Below, one piece after another: positions 1 to 9,168 of a DNA stretch of 64,000 bases. The position numbers were made by a program, and so were the translations under genes. The notes under the pieces were generated by a model, which did no database searches, was not told where the DNA came from, and saw only the letters and a program-made list of their open reading frames with translations. Numbering within the stretch: position 1 is the stretch's first letter; each line of letters begins with the position of its first letter. This stretch comes from Chitinophagaceae bacterium (GTDB taxonomy: Bacteria; Bacteroidota; Bacteroidia; Chitinophagales; Chitinophagaceae). Location of the stretch: assembly GCA_947457465.1 (NCBI GenBank), contig CANGWB010000002.1:124001-188000 (forward strand), written 5' to 3'.

Positions 1-284
1 TCGGCTTTCTTTTTCTCCATCTCGGCCCGGATATCCGACACCGCAAAGGCAATATGGTGCAGTCCTTCACCCCGTTTTTCGATGAACTGGGCGATGACTC
101 CGTCCGGACTCATGGATTCCAGTAGTTCGATCTTCGTCTCCCCCTGTCTGAAAAAGGCTGTTCGAACCTGCTCCGAGGCCACTTCCTCGGTTTTATAGCA
201 GGGTGTGCCCAACAGTTGTTCGTATTTGGGGATGGCTTCGGTGAGGGAGCGGACCGCGATTCCGATGTGTTCTACCTTCTCCAT
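1..284 (-). CDS. mce: Methylmalonyl-CoA epimerase, C-terminal part cut off by window edge
   Basis: Read on the minus strand from the ATG at 284, the visible 94 residues begin MEKVEHIGIAVRSL and continue with the paired motifs of the VOC (glyoxalase fold) superfamily, including the HHIAFAV strand near residue 77 whose His binds the metal. The order of motifs and the E-x-L-E-S segment fit methylmalonyl-CoA epimerase, which interconverts (R)- and (S)-methylmalonyl-CoA in the cytosolic propionate/succinate route. A stand-alone mutase-type B12-binding protein lies at 15763-16176, consistent with that pathway. The gene runs off the left edge, so about a third of the protein is not seen. It is divergent from iscS, with a 124-bp gap. 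Confidence 0.85.
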   Translation of the reverse strand, partial: MEKVEHIGIAVRSLTEAIPKYEQLLGTPCYKTEEVASEQVRTAFFRQGETKIELLESMSPDGVIAQFIEKRGEGLHHIAFAVSDIRAEMEKKKA

Positions 285-372
285 GACATTCAAATGATTA
301 GAATTGTCTTTCGATTTAAGAAATTTCACAAATCCCTCCGAAAATACCACAATCCCCTTCAACCTTTTGAGG

Positions 373-380
373 TAAATTTG
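373..380 (+). promoter_or_regulatory. Bacteroidota -7 box for iscS
   Basis: TAAATTTG matches the Bacteroidota -7 consensus TAnnTTTG and lies 28 nt upstream of the iscS ATG. No clear -33 TTTG was found at the expected distance. It probably drives the iscS-iscU-iscA operon. Confidence 0.5.
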
Positions 381-408
381 CGTTCTTAAGCCGAACATAA
401 AAATCATT

Positions 409-1629
409 ATGAGCCTGAACCTTCCCGTATACCTCGATCACAATGCCACCACCCCCTGCGATCCGCGGGTCGTGGAGGCTATGATCCCCTATTTTACTCA
501 GAGTTTTGGAAACGCAGCCAGCCGCAATCACTCTTTCGGATGGCAGGCAGAAAACGCGGTTGACAATGCCCGCGAGCAAGTAGCCAAACTCATCGGTGCT
601 GATCCCAAAGAAATCATCTTTACTTCCGGTGCCACAGAGGGCGACAACCTCGGCATCAAGGGAGTTTTCGATATGTACGCCTCCAAAGGCAATCACATCA
701 TCACCTGCAACATCGAGCACAAAGCCGTGATCGATACCTGCAAGCACATCGAGCGTGAGGGTGGGGAAGTGACCTACCTGGATGTGAAGCCGAACGGACT
801 CATTGATCTGCAAGAGCTGGAAGCGGCCATCAAGCCCACTACCATCCTCATCGCGATCATGTACGCCAACAACGAGATCGGAACCATCATGCCGGTTCGT
901 GAGATCAGTGCCCTTGCCCGCAAGCATGGTGTCCTTTTCTTCACGGATGGTGTTCAGGCGGTCGGAAAGATCCCCGTGGATGTGAATAAGGATGGCATTG
1001 ACATCATGGCCTTCACCGCACACAAGATGTACGGTCCCAAAGGCGTAGGAGCACTGTATGTACGTCGTAAGAATCCACGTGTGAAAGTGACTGCTCAGAT
1101 CGATGGCGGTGGACATGAGCGTGGTATGCGTAGCGGTACACTCAACGTGCCCGGCATTGTTGGATTCGGAAAGGCTTGTGAGATCTGCATGCAGGAAATG
1201 GAATCAGATACTGCCCGCATCATCAAGCTTCGCGATAAACTCGAGAATGCGCTCCTGAAAGTAGAGGAGTCTTATTTGAATGGTGATAAAGAAGCTCGTT
1301 TGCCCCATGTTACGAATATCTCTTTCAAGTATGTGGAAGGGGAGGGACTGATGATGGGCTTCAACAAGAACATTGCACTCTCTTCCGGTTCTGCTTGTAC
1401 GTCTGCTTCGCTGGAGCCTTCGTATGTGTTGAAGGCGTTGGGACTGGGCGATGACCTGGCTCATAGTTCTTTGCGTTTCGGACTGGGTCGTTATACCACC
1501 GAGGAGCAGATCGACTTTACGATCGAGCAAGTGTCAGGCACTGTGAACAAGCTTCGTGAGATGAGTCCGCTTTGGGAGATGTTCAAAGAGGGCATCGACC
1601 TGAACACCATTGAATGGGCACATCATTAA
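409..1629 (+). CDS. iscS: Cysteine desulfurase IscS
   Basis: A 406-residue PLP enzyme that takes sulfur from cysteine and passes it to the IscU scaffold. The N-terminal substrate motif YLDHNATTP is at residues 8-16, the PLP-binding Lys is K206 in TAHKMYGPKG, and the persulfide-forming Cys is C329 in SSGSACTSASLEP; K206 and C329 are almost at the E. coli IscS positions (206 and 328). The length and the SACTSASLEPSYVL loop place it in the group I (IscS/NifS) class rather than SufS. It is first in an iscS-iscU-iscA operon (gaps of 41 and 12 nt). No iscR, hscA, hscB or fdx gene is next to it. Confidence 0.96.
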   Translation: MSLNLPVYLDHNATTPCDPRVVEAMIPYFTQSFGNAASRNHSFGWQAENAVDNAREQVAKLIGADPKEIIFTSGATEGDNLGIKGVFDMYASKGNHIITCNIEHKAVIDTCKHIEREGGEVTYLDVKPNGLIDLQELEAAIKPTTILIAIMYANNEIGTIMPVREISALARKHGVLFFTDGVQAVGKIPVDVNKDGIDIMAFTAHKMYGPKGVGALYVRRKNPRVKVTAQIDGGGHERGMRSGTLNVPGIVGFGKACEICMQEMESDTARIIKLRDKLENALLKVEESYLNGDKEARLPHVTNISFKYVEGEGLMMGFNKNIALSSGSACTSASLEPSYVLKALGLGDDLAHSSLRFGLGRYTTEEQIDFTIEQVSGTVNKLREMSPLWEMFKEGIDLNTIEWAHH

Positions 1630-1670
1630 TTGAAAACAGTAATTTTATAAACGAATAATATCCAATTATC

Positions 1671-2090
1671 ATGGCATACAGTGAAAAAGTGATCGACCAC
1701 TACCAGAACCCCAAGAATGTGGGTACGCTGGACAAGTCAAAGAACACCGTAGGAACCGGTCTCGTAGGTGCACCTGAGTGCGGCGACGTGATGCGTTTGC
1801 AGATCGAAGTGGATGAGGCTACCGGCATCATCAAGGACGCCAAGTTCAAGACTTTCGGTTGCGGATCTGCTATCGCCTCCTCTTCTCTGGCTACGGAGTG
1901 GCTGAAGGGTAAATCGGTAGATGATGCGGTTAAGATCGACAACATGACTATCGTAGAGGAGTTGAACCTGCCTCCGGTGAAGATCCACTGTTCTGTACTC
2001 GCAGAAGATGCGATCAAGGCGGCGATCAATGATTACCGCAAGAAGAATGGTTTGGAGGAATTGAAGTTTGAAGAGAGTGTGATCCACTAA
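1671..2090 (+). CDS. iscU: Fe-S cluster scaffold IscU
   Basis: A 139-residue cytosolic scaffold on which [2Fe-2S] clusters are built. All ligands are visible: C37 and D39 in PECGDV, C64 in FGCGSA and C107 in KIHCSV. The HscA recognition motif LPPVK is intact at residues 100-104, even though hscA/hscB are not adjacent, so the chaperones are presumably encoded elsewhere. Length is slightly above E. coli IscU (128). Co-transcribed between iscS and iscA. Confidence 0.97.
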   Translation: MAYSEKVIDHYQNPKNVGTLDKSKNTVGTGLVGAPECGDVMRLQIEVDEATGIIKDAKFKTFGCGSAIASSSLATEWLKGKSVDDAVKIDNMTIVEELNLPPVKIHCSVLAEDAIKAAINDYRKKNGLEELKFEESVIH

Positions 2091-2102
2091 TATCAGTCAG
2101 TT

Positions 2103-2474
2103 ATGAGTGATACAGTAATAGTTGACGTACAACCACAGAACGCCATCTTCGTCAGCGAGAAAGCTGCCGGTAAGGTGCGTGAGTTGATGCAGGAGGCGGG
2201 CGTGGAGAACGACCCTTCTTATTTTCTGCGCGTAGGTGTAGTAGGAGGGGGTTGTTCGGGTTTGAGTTACAAGATGGATTTTGATAATGAGATCGGTCCC
2301 ACCGATCAGCAGTTCGAGGACAATGGCATCCGCGTGGTCACCGATTTGAAGAGCTTTCTGTATCTGGTGAATACGGTCCTTGAATTTTCTGACGGACTGA
2401 ATGGCAAGGGTTTTCATTTTGCCAATCCCAATGCCAGCCGCACCTGTGGTTGCGGAGAAAGTTTCTCGGTGTAA
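2103..2474 (+). CDS. iscA: A-type Fe-S carrier IscA/HesB family
   Basis: A 123-residue A-type carrier that moves Fe-S clusters from the scaffold to target proteins. The three conserved cysteines are present: C51 in GGGCSGLSY and C115 and C117 in the C-terminal CGCGESF. The extra N-terminal 14 residues before the first strand are common in Bacteroidota copies. IscA, SufA and ErpA cannot be told apart by sequence alone; the name follows the operon. The gene starts 12 nt after iscU and is followed by a strong terminator. Confidence 0.93.
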   Translation: MSDTVIVDVQPQNAIFVSEKAAGKVRELMQEAGVENDPSYFLRVGVVGGGCSGLSYKMDFDNEIGPTDQQFEDNGIRVVTDLKSFLYLVNTVLEFSDGLNGKGFHFANPNASRTCGCGESFSV

Positions 2475-2501
2475 TTACTTCTTTCAAGAATTTGCTGTAA
2501 T

Positions 2502-2534
2502 AAAAAAATCCCGCTTAATAGGCGGGATTTTTTT
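2502..2534 (+). terminator. Rho-independent terminator of the isc operon
   Basis: An AT-flanked hairpin with arms AAAAATCCCGC and GCGGGATTTTT around an 8-base loop, ending in a T run, 28 nt after the iscA stop. The A run on the left arm makes it potentially bidirectional. Confidence 0.9.
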
Positions 2535-2540
2535 GTAAGG

Positions 2541-2610
2541 TTTAGAACGTTTAGGAAGTTTAGAAGGTTGAGATCTAAACTATCTAAACTTGCTAAACTA
2601 TCTAAACTGT
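2541..2610. repeat. 9-bp periodic repeat, two inverted blocks
   Basis: Three head-to-tail 9-mers of the type TTTAGAANG (2541-2567) are followed by four 9-mers of the opposite orientation, CTAAACTNT (2575-2610). Together they can fold into a long imperfect hairpin. The array ends exactly at the stop codon of the next gene (minus strand). The same 9-mer family occurs inside gltX at 16573-16608. Confidence 0.8.
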
Positions 2611-5025
2611 TTATTCGATTCGTACCGATTTAACATACTTCACTACTCCTCCTTTCACTTCCATCTGATAGATGCCTTGGCTGAGCTTGGGCAGACTTAC
2701 AGGTAGTGATCGGCTACCGCCTTCGTGTGTGAGGGGTTGTTGGTAGACGGTTTGTCCCACAGCGTTGATCAGTCTGATCTGATAATTCCCGGCGGGGATG
2801 TTCAGTCCGAGGTTGAGTTCTCCGCGGCTGGGGTTGGGATAGACGCGGATATCATTATCAACGGCGTTGTTATTGTCGAGACGAATGATCTTGCTATAGG
2901 TGAGTTTACCGTCGATGTCGACCGCTTTCACGCGATAGTAGTTCGCACCTGTGTGGAGTTGCGCATCGGTGGCTTGGTAGCTGCTGCGGCTGGCGGCGTC
3001 AACCTGGGTGAAGGTCTGGAACTGTCGGCCGTTGGCGGACTCTTCCACTTCATATCGATCTACATTATGCTCATCCGCGATGTTCCAATTCAGATTCGCC
3101 CTTCCGTTGCGGATAGAACCCGTTAGGGAGGTGAAGGTGACGGGGAGGGTGATATTATTCCCTGCAGTAAAATCGCTGAAGCTTGTTGTGTTGAAGGAGA
3201 TGGTGTTGTTAGTGGAATTTACCTGAGTTCCGTATGACCAAGCAGCACCGTCATACTTCATTGACCAGAGATTAGATTCATTGCCAACTACATCTGCCTG
3301 AAGGTATGAGGCTGACACATTACAAACGAATGAAGTAATTCCAGAAGTGGAAACGTTCCAATAGCGTGATAATTTATCAGTGGTTGCGATATTGGGATGT
3401 TCGGCATCTGTTAAGGAAACACTTGCTGACGCTGAGCTAAAGGTACCTGACGTAAAGTTTAGGGTAATTGGGGAGTACTCTGCTGTTACTATGTTATCTC
3501 CTACGGGAAATGTAAAGGATCCTGTCCCAGAGAATAATTTGATCAGTTTGCCTGAGCTAGTTGCAACGATCATTTTCGTTTCGGATGGTGTTCCAGATAT
3601 TGTTGCTGTTTGGCCAAGGGTTAGGTTACTTGAACCAAGTGTTAAAATGCCATCGGTAAGCGTCAAAGTCCCTGTAACTGTTATGTCTTTATCAAGTGTA
3701 ATTCCACTTGATCTGTTGATCTCCAGATTGACCATCGAGGAGATAGTTGACGAGGAGCCTGGGAATGTTGAGTTTCCTTTTAGAATGAGATTGCCATTAT
3801 TCTGTATGGCACCACCCCCGGTAAAGGTTCCATTTATGGTTAATGTTGTGTTCGCATCAATGATAAGGGTAGCTCCATTAGAGACCGTCAAATTGTCCAA
3901 CACTTGATTGCTTGAAATTCTCAATGTGCCACCTGAAACTGAAACGTTGTTTGTGTTGGGGATGGTGGTGCCACCCGAACGATTCAGTCGGAGTGTGCCC
4001 ACATTAATAGTGGTAGAGCCTGAGTATGTATTAGCTCCAGAGAGAACGAGAGTGCCAGAACCTTCTTTTAATATTGAACCAGATCCATTTATTATTCCAG
4101 AAATCTCTAATGTTCCATTTGTTTCAACTACTTCAATGTTCAATTGATTTGCGCTGCTTCTTGAAATATTTCCAGAAAAGGTATGTGTGCCTGAGCTGTT
4201 TAAACTGCCAATGTATCTTGTGTTAATATTACCGTTGTTGATGTTGATATTTCTTGAAAAGTTTGTACCCCCGCTTGCATGCTGCAAAAACAATTTTGCA
4301 ACGTTCGATAGACTACCCCCATTACCTACCCATATTTCGCTATTAGGTAAATTACCGTTACTTCCTATCCATATTTCACCTTTCTCTATTTCGGTATTTC
4401 CACTGTAAGTATTTGATGTATTAAAAATAGCGATGCTGCGCTGTTTGGTGATAAATTTTCCAGAGCCTGAAATGACTCCATTGTATGTTACAGACCTACC
4501 GTTTTCTCCCCACATTACTATGTCCGTACCTTGATTATTTATTGTTCCATTGATCGTGAGATTTCCAGAAACGGGATTTATTTCTAGAGGGTCACTATTG
4601 CCATCTCCTTCAATGTTTAAATTGATGATATGATTGGCTGTTGATTGATTTTCGATTTTAGGGTCAGTTCCACTAAAATCAGTTAGACGAACAGTATTGC
4701 CATTTATTGTTCTTACGGAAGTATTAAAAGGCCCGAATATGATTTGATGTTGTGTGTATATTCCTGAAACGTTATTATTCATACTCAATTGGTGGTTGTT
4801 GTTAAATCTCAACACCCCAAAAGATGGTTCGTCCCACAAACCACCAGGATTCCATCTGGCGGCACCTCCTAAACCTTGTCTCCAATTTCCATCAGGAGCT
4901 GTGTTTAGCCAATCAAATGTCGTCTGCCCCCACACCCTCGCATTTACAAACACAATCAACGCGAGCAAAAGGCTACTGCGCAATAAAAACTTAACAAAAA
5001 CATTTGCCTGTGTGAAATCATTCAT
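2611..5025 (-). CDS. T9SS-secreted autotransporter-repeat surface protein
   Basis: A secreted protein of 804 residues from the chosen start. The start at 5025 is preferred because the signal peptide then begins MNDFTQANVF and ends near VWGQ; an open frame continues upstream to 5127. The middle is rich in G, N, S and T with repeats like NTYSGxTxI and GxGTLVLSGANTYSG, typical of autotransporter-associated beta-strand (PATR-like) passenger repeats. It ends with a fibronectin-like segment and a C-terminal T9SS sorting domain containing IRVYPNPSRGEL and GIYQMEVKGG. It is thus expected to cross the outer membrane by the type IX system and stay on the surface or be released. The repeat region is more AT-rich than the C terminus. 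Cargo function is unknown. Confidence 0.85.
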   Translation of the reverse strand: MNDFTQANVFVKFLLRSSLLLALIVFVNARVWGQTTFDWLNTAPDGNWRQGLGGAARWNPGGLWDEPSFGVLRFNNNHQLSMNNNVSGIYTQHQIIFGPFNTSVRTINGNTVRLTDFSGTDPKIENQSTANHIINLNIEGDGNSDPLEINPVSGNLTINGTINNQGTDIVMWGENGRSVTYNGVISGSGKFITKQRSIAIFNTSNTYSGNTEIEKGEIWIGSNGNLPNSEIWVGNGGSLSNVAKLFLQHASGGTNFSRNININNGNINTRYIGSLNSSGTHTFSGNISRSSANQLNIEVVETNGTLEISGIINGSGSILKEGSGTLVLSGANTYSGSTTINVGTLRLNRSGGTTIPNTNNVSVSGGTLRISSNQVLDNLTVSNGATLIIDANTTLTINGTFTGGGAIQNNGNLILKGNSTFPGSSSTISSMVNLEINRSSGITLDKDITVTGTLTLTDGILTLGSSNLTLGQTATISGTPSETKMIVATSSGKLIKLFSGTGSFTFPVGDNIVTAEYSPITLNFTSGTFSSASASVSLTDAEHPNIATTDKLSRYWNVSTSGITSFVCNVSASYLQADVVGNESNLWSMKYDGAAWSYGTQVNSTNNTISFNTTSFSDFTAGNNITLPVTFTSLTGSIRNGRANLNWNIADEHNVDRYEVEESANGRQFQTFTQVDAASRSSYQATDAQLHTGANYYRVKAVDIDGKLTYSKIIRLDNNNAVDNDIRVYPNPSRGELNLGLNIPAGNYQIRLINAVGQTVYQQPLTHEGGSRSLPVSLPKLSQGIYQMEVKGGVVKYVKSVRIE

Positions 5026-5175
5026 ACGGGCGGAAATACATATCCCCTTCTGGACATTTAAATTGGATGACATAGCAATGAGGTTATAATGAAACAATCG
5101 TCCCTTCAAATTATGTACTATGTACACATTACCAAAAAAATGTTTAAGAAAATTTAAAATCCGAACAACCGTTCT

Positions 5176-6606
5176 TTAACGCCGGATTTGCAGGGAGCGG
5201 GAGGCTACTTTCCCCTCGGAAACAAGGGTCAGGCGGTAAGACCCGCTCGGAAGGGATGCAGGCAGACTAAGACATTCTACTGACTGGGCCAATGCAAGTG
5301 TTCCAGCGAGAACAGGTTGCCCCAACCCATTGTATAGCGTCCACCGGCAGGGACTCCCGGCAAAACCTGACATCCGAATGAATATCTTTTCCGCTGCCGG
5401 ATTCGGAAAAATATGAATCGGTGAAATCGATTGATTTTCAATGGAAACGGTCTTGCTGTACACCGACTGTCCATTCCGCTTTCGGGCCACTACACGGTAA
5501 ATATTTTTTCCTTCCAATGGGGTCTTATCAATATAATCATACTGTGCTACCGATCCCTGATCCCTCGCTGCCATCAAACCGATACGCTCAAATTGAGTCC
5601 CATCCGAAGATCGCTCCATGTAGTAGTAATTCGCTTCACCCTGCTCAGCCACCGACCAGTCTAGCCGTACCCCAGACCCCTCTTTTTTGGCACTTACCCC
5701 CAGAAAATTCAAGGGCAGTACCACCCAGGGCTGGGTGTAAAAAATATCCTTACCCGGATTAGAGATCGTACTCAAATTAAAACTGCAGCCCAGATTCGAG
5801 GTGCCCGGATCGCCGGGAATGCAAACATTCGAAGCCAAGCCATCCGCATTGGTGATCAACACAAAAAAACGGAGCTGATGGCCAATTGTTGTGCCGGTCA
5901 ACGCCGCATAAGGAATAGAAATTTCCATACCCTTGTTTGGTGCTGTGCTGGGATCAAAACCGTTTTGCCAGGCAAAACTGAACTGATTGGTTCCGGTATT
6001 CCAGTTAGTGATATTGATCGAATATCCTGCCGTACCACCCGATTGATTGCACGTTCCCACAAAATGTGGTCCAGCTAAATAAGAAGGTGTTGGTGTTGGT
6101 AAAAAGTCGTTAGTGTAATTGCTGAACCTTACCGCATCTAAAAAGATGGTATTGCCGGTGTTCCCCTTATTGAAGGCAATCGCAAAATCTGCATCAAAAT
6201 CAGTATCCATTCTGGCCCCGGCTAATCCATTCGGCTCGGAAGGATTGAAGCCACCAGTGGGGCAGGATGAACTTGTGGTTTTGAAGACGGTATTGAAAAC
6301 GGATGACATGTTTTCTCCAAGTCTGTTAGGTCCTCGACCATTATAACTCTGATTGTCGATGAACAGTACAATATTGTTGTTGGCATTTATCTCACCGGTA
6401 ATGGCAAGAAAAAGCGTTGTGGAGTTGGAGTGATATTTGAGTAGTCCTAATCTATTACCGGTGCCGAATGACGTGTTCGATGTACCGGATGTATTGACCA
6501 GCCCGATGATCCGCCATGCCGCATCGCTGCAATCACCATCAATGACCGGCTGTCCTCCCGCAAAAAGCGGAAGCCAAGTCAATAACAGTAAAGCAAATCG
6601 CTTCAT
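5176..6606 (-). CDS. T9SS-secreted protein with N-terminal carbohydrate-binding-like domain
   Basis: A 476-residue secreted protein. The start at 6606 gives a clear signal peptide (MKRFALLLLTWLPLFAGGQ). Residues about 22-290 form a beta-rich domain starting VIDGDCSDAAWRIIG, a pattern seen in family-9-type carbohydrate-binding/DOMON-like modules. A C-terminal T9SS sorting domain carries IHIFPNPAAEKIFIR and GSYRLTLVSEGK. The two halves are joined by a fibronectin-like stretch (VRLDWSVAEQGEANYY) shared with the neighbouring T9SS protein. No catalytic motif was recognised, so the target is unknown. The gene is divergent from gldF. Confidence 0.8.
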   Translation of the reverse strand: MKRFALLLLTWLPLFAGGQPVIDGDCSDAAWRIIGLVNTSGTSNTSFGTGNRLGLLKYHSNSTTLFLAITGEINANNNIVLFIDNQSYNGRGPNRLGENMSSVFNTVFKTTSSSCPTGGFNPSEPNGLAGARMDTDFDADFAIAFNKGNTGNTIFLDAVRFSNYTNDFLPTPTPSYLAGPHFVGTCNQSGGTAGYSINITNWNTGTNQFSFAWQNGFDPSTAPNKGMEISIPYAALTGTTIGHQLRFFVLITNADGLASNVCIPGDPGTSNLGCSFNLSTISNPGKDIFYTQPWVVLPLNFLGVSAKKEGSGVRLDWSVAEQGEANYYYMERSSDGTQFERIGLMAARDQGSVAQYDYIDKTPLEGKNIYRVVARKRNGQSVYSKTVSIENQSISPIHIFPNPAAEKIFIRMSGFAGSPCRWTLYNGLGQPVLAGTLALAQSVECLSLPASLPSGSYRLTLVSEGKVASRSLQIRR

Positions 6607-6683
6607 GGTCAAATCGTTAGTTTTGCCGAAGGCACCGAAAAATAACAATTTTTCACACCTACTATACGTTCTGATTATCCAAC

Positions 6684-7406
6684 ATGTGGCCTGTTTGTAA
6701 AAAAGAACTCCGACAATTCTTCTCCGGTCTCACCGGATACCTCGCCATCGGGGCCTTTCTTGTCGTGAACGGACTCGCCCTCTTCGTCTTCAACGACAAC
6801 CTCTTCGACTACGGCTATGCCACCCTCGACCCCTTCTTCGCCCTGGCACCCTGGGTGCTCCTGTTCCTGATCCCCGCTATCACCATGCGCAGCTTCGCCG
6901 ATGACTTCCGAACCGGCACCTACGAGATCCTACAAGCACAACCCATCAGCCCCTTTCGCATCATCCTCGGAAAATACCTGGCTGCCCTCATCGTGGTCAT
7001 CATCGCCCTAATCCCTACCGCCCTCTATAGCATCACCATCGATCAGCTCGCTGCCGATCAAACAATCGATGCCGGCGCCACCCTCGGGGCCTATATCGGA
7101 CTCATCCTCCTCGCCGGCGTGTTCGCGGCCATCAGCATCTATTGCAGCAGCCTGACCCCCAACGCCGTCGCCGTCTTCCTGCTCGCCGCCCTCGGATGCG
7201 CCACCATCCACTACGGCGCACAAGCCATCAGCCAACTCCCTGTAGTCGCCGGCTCGCTCGATTATTACATCGATATGGCCGGGATCGAATTTCATTATAG
7301 AAGCATTCGGCGCGGACTGATCGATAGCCGCGACCTGATCTATTTCCTCTCCCTCATCACGGCCTTTCTATTGCTCACCCTCCGTAACCTCCTGCGCCGC
7401 CGATGA
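6684..7406 (+). CDS. gldF: Gliding motility ABC transporter permease GldF
   Basis: A 240-residue inner-membrane permease with about six hydrophobic segments. It is of the ABC-2 type, with the conserved MRSFADDFRTGTYEILQAQPIS region after the second transmembrane helix. With GldG it forms the membrane part of the GldAFG complex, needed for gliding in some Flavobacteriia but not universally. The stop overlaps the gldG start (ATGA, 4 nt), so the two are translationally coupled. The ATPase gldA is not in the window. Codons here are strikingly C-rich in third positions compared with neighbours. Confidence 0.9.
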   Translation: MWPVCKKELRQFFSGLTGYLAIGAFLVVNGLALFVFNDNLFDYGYATLDPFFALAPWVLLFLIPAITMRSFADDFRTGTYEILQAQPISPFRIILGKYLAALIVVIIALIPTALYSITIDQLAADQTIDAGATLGAYIGLILLAGVFAAISIYCSSLTPNAVAVFLLAALGCATIHYGAQAISQLPVVAGSLDYYIDMAGIEFHYRSIRRGLIDSRDLIYFLSLITAFLLLTLRNLLRRR

Positions 7407-9139
7407 TCAACCGCCTCCAACATATTTTCCTGCATCGCTGGGGCGGATGGATCCTGATCCCTGTAATGCTACTGATCAATTGGGCCGCTTCCATATTGCC
7501 CATCCGCACCGATCTAACAGCGGATAAACGTTATACGCTAAGTCCCGGCACCCAAAAACTAGTTCGCTCCATCCAAGAACCCATCACCATCGATGTGTTT
7601 CTGAAAGGGGAGTTCCCCTCCGGATTCCGAAAGCTGGCTAATAGTACCCGAGACTTTCTCGAACTGATCAAAGAAGAAAACGGACAGAATATTCAGTTTC
7701 GTTTTTTGTCACCCGAAGACCTGCAAGAAAATAACCAACCCTACGCCGATACACTCAGCAAAATGGGCGCCATGCCCATCAACCTGACGGTGCAGAAAAA
7801 AGCCGGACAATCCACCAACCTGCTCTATCCCTATGCGTGGATACGGACCGGCCATAAGCAACAACTTGTTCCACTCTTCACCGGTAGCAAAGGCCGCATC
7901 AGTCAAGAAGAGATCAACAGCGCTGAAAGCCTGCTCGAATATCAATTCGCTGGTACGCTACAAAAAATCAGCTCAACCAAACAAGCCACCATCGCCTATG
8001 AAGTAGGTCATGGTGAACCCACCGATCTGCGCGGCTACGATCTGGAAAATACACTCAGCGCCGACCATCGTTTCGGGTTACTAAATATGCGTGATTCCTT
8101 GACGATCCCCGACGGGATCGATCTGCTGATGATCGTCAAACCAACCGATGCATTCACGGAGGATGACAAGTTCAAACTCGATCAATTTGTGATGCGTGGA
8201 GGCAAACTCTTGCTCTTCATCGATAATCTCATCGCCGAGCAGGATAGTCTGCGCGTAAAAGCAACCGGCGAAACCATCGCCTTCGATCGCAACCTGCAAC
8301 TCACCGATCTGCTGTTCCGATACGGTTGTAGAATCAACACTGATCTGGTGATGGATCTACAATCCGATTTCATTCCCCTCGTCGTCGGCGGTACGATGGA
8401 AAATCCCCAACTCGAGTACCTGCGTTGGAATTATTACCCGCTCGCCAATGGTGCCGGACCGTTCAGCAAAAACCTCGGATACGTCTCCACCCGCTTCGCG
8501 AACTCCATCGATACTATTCAGGTGCCCGGTATTCTCAAAACACCTATCTTGACCAGCTCAGCAAATGCACGCACCATCACCACACCGGCACTGATCAGTT
8601 TCAATGAAAACCGAAACGCACCGGAGGATGAAAAATTCAAGCAATCCAACATTCCCATCGGCTATCTGCTGGAGGGAAGTTTTAGTTCCCTTTATAGTAA
8701 CCGCATCAGTACAGCCTGGCGAGATAGTTTGCAGCGGATCGGTAAACCATTTCAATCAAAATCGGTACCCAACCGCATGATCGTGGTGGCCGACGGAGAT
8801 GTTGTGTTAAATGAGGGTGTCGCGCAGGTAGGCCCCCTTCCGATGGGCTGGAATAAGTATACATATATGGCTTATCAGGAAGGTCAGCCTGGCGGACAAT
8901 TTTTCATCCCCGCCGCTAATCGCGATTTTCTGAAAATGGCCATCGAGCAATTGGTCGGTGACCCGGCCATCATGGAAACCCGAAATAAGGAAATCGTACT
9001 GCGCTTGCTGGATTCCAAGAAGATCGAGGAGGGACGTTCAAAATGGCAAGCCCTGAATATCGCGCTGCCAGTTCTCTTGCTGGCCCTCTTCGGCGGCCTC
9101 TTTCATTGGTCGCGTAAAAAGCGCTTCGGCGCCGCCTGA
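7403..9139 (+). CDS. gldG: Gliding motility ABC transporter auxiliary subunit GldG
   Basis: A 578-residue protein anchored by an N-terminal helix (about residues 15-35) and a C-terminal helix (about 550-570) just before the basic tail KKRFG. The large periplasmic part starts IRTDLTADKRYTLS, the typical opening of the GldG/ABC-auxiliary (IFT52-like) family, and includes the sugar-binding-like stretch ATIAYEVGHGEPTDL. It overlaps gldF by 4 nt and acts with it. Length is normal for the family. Confidence 0.9.
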   Translation: MINRLQHIFLHRWGGWILIPVMLLINWAASILPIRTDLTADKRYTLSPGTQKLVRSIQEPITIDVFLKGEFPSGFRKLANSTRDFLELIKEENGQNIQFRFLSPEDLQENNQPYADTLSKMGAMPINLTVQKKAGQSTNLLYPYAWIRTGHKQQLVPLFTGSKGRISQEEINSAESLLEYQFAGTLQKISSTKQATIAYEVGHGEPTDLRGYDLENTLSADHRFGLLNMRDSLTIPDGIDLLMIVKPTDAFTEDDKFKLDQFVMRGGKLLLFIDNLIAEQDSLRVKATGETIAFDRNLQLTDLLFRYGCRINTDLVMDLQSDFIPLVVGGTMENPQLEYLRWNYYPLANGAGPFSKNLGYVSTRFANSIDTIQVPGILKTPILTSSANARTITTPALISFNENRNAPEDEKFKQSNIPIGYLLEGSFSSLYSNRISTAWRDSLQRIGKPFQSKSVPNRMIVVADGDVVLNEGVAQVGPLPMGWNKYTYMAYQEGQPGGQFFIPAANRDFLKMAIEQLVGDPAIMETRNKEIVLRLLDSKKIEEGRSKWQALNIALPVLLLALFGGLFHWSRKKRFGAA

Positions 9140-9143
9140 GGGT

Positions 9144-9151
9144 TATCTTTG
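9144..9151 (+). promoter_or_regulatory. Bacteroidota -7 box for the TerC-family gene
   Basis: TATCTTTG matches TAnnTTTG and lies 17 nt upstream of the ATG at 9169, just after the gldG stop. It suggests the terC-like gene has its own promoter. Confidence 0.5.
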
Positions 9152-9168
9152 TTCTTCAATTTTCCATT

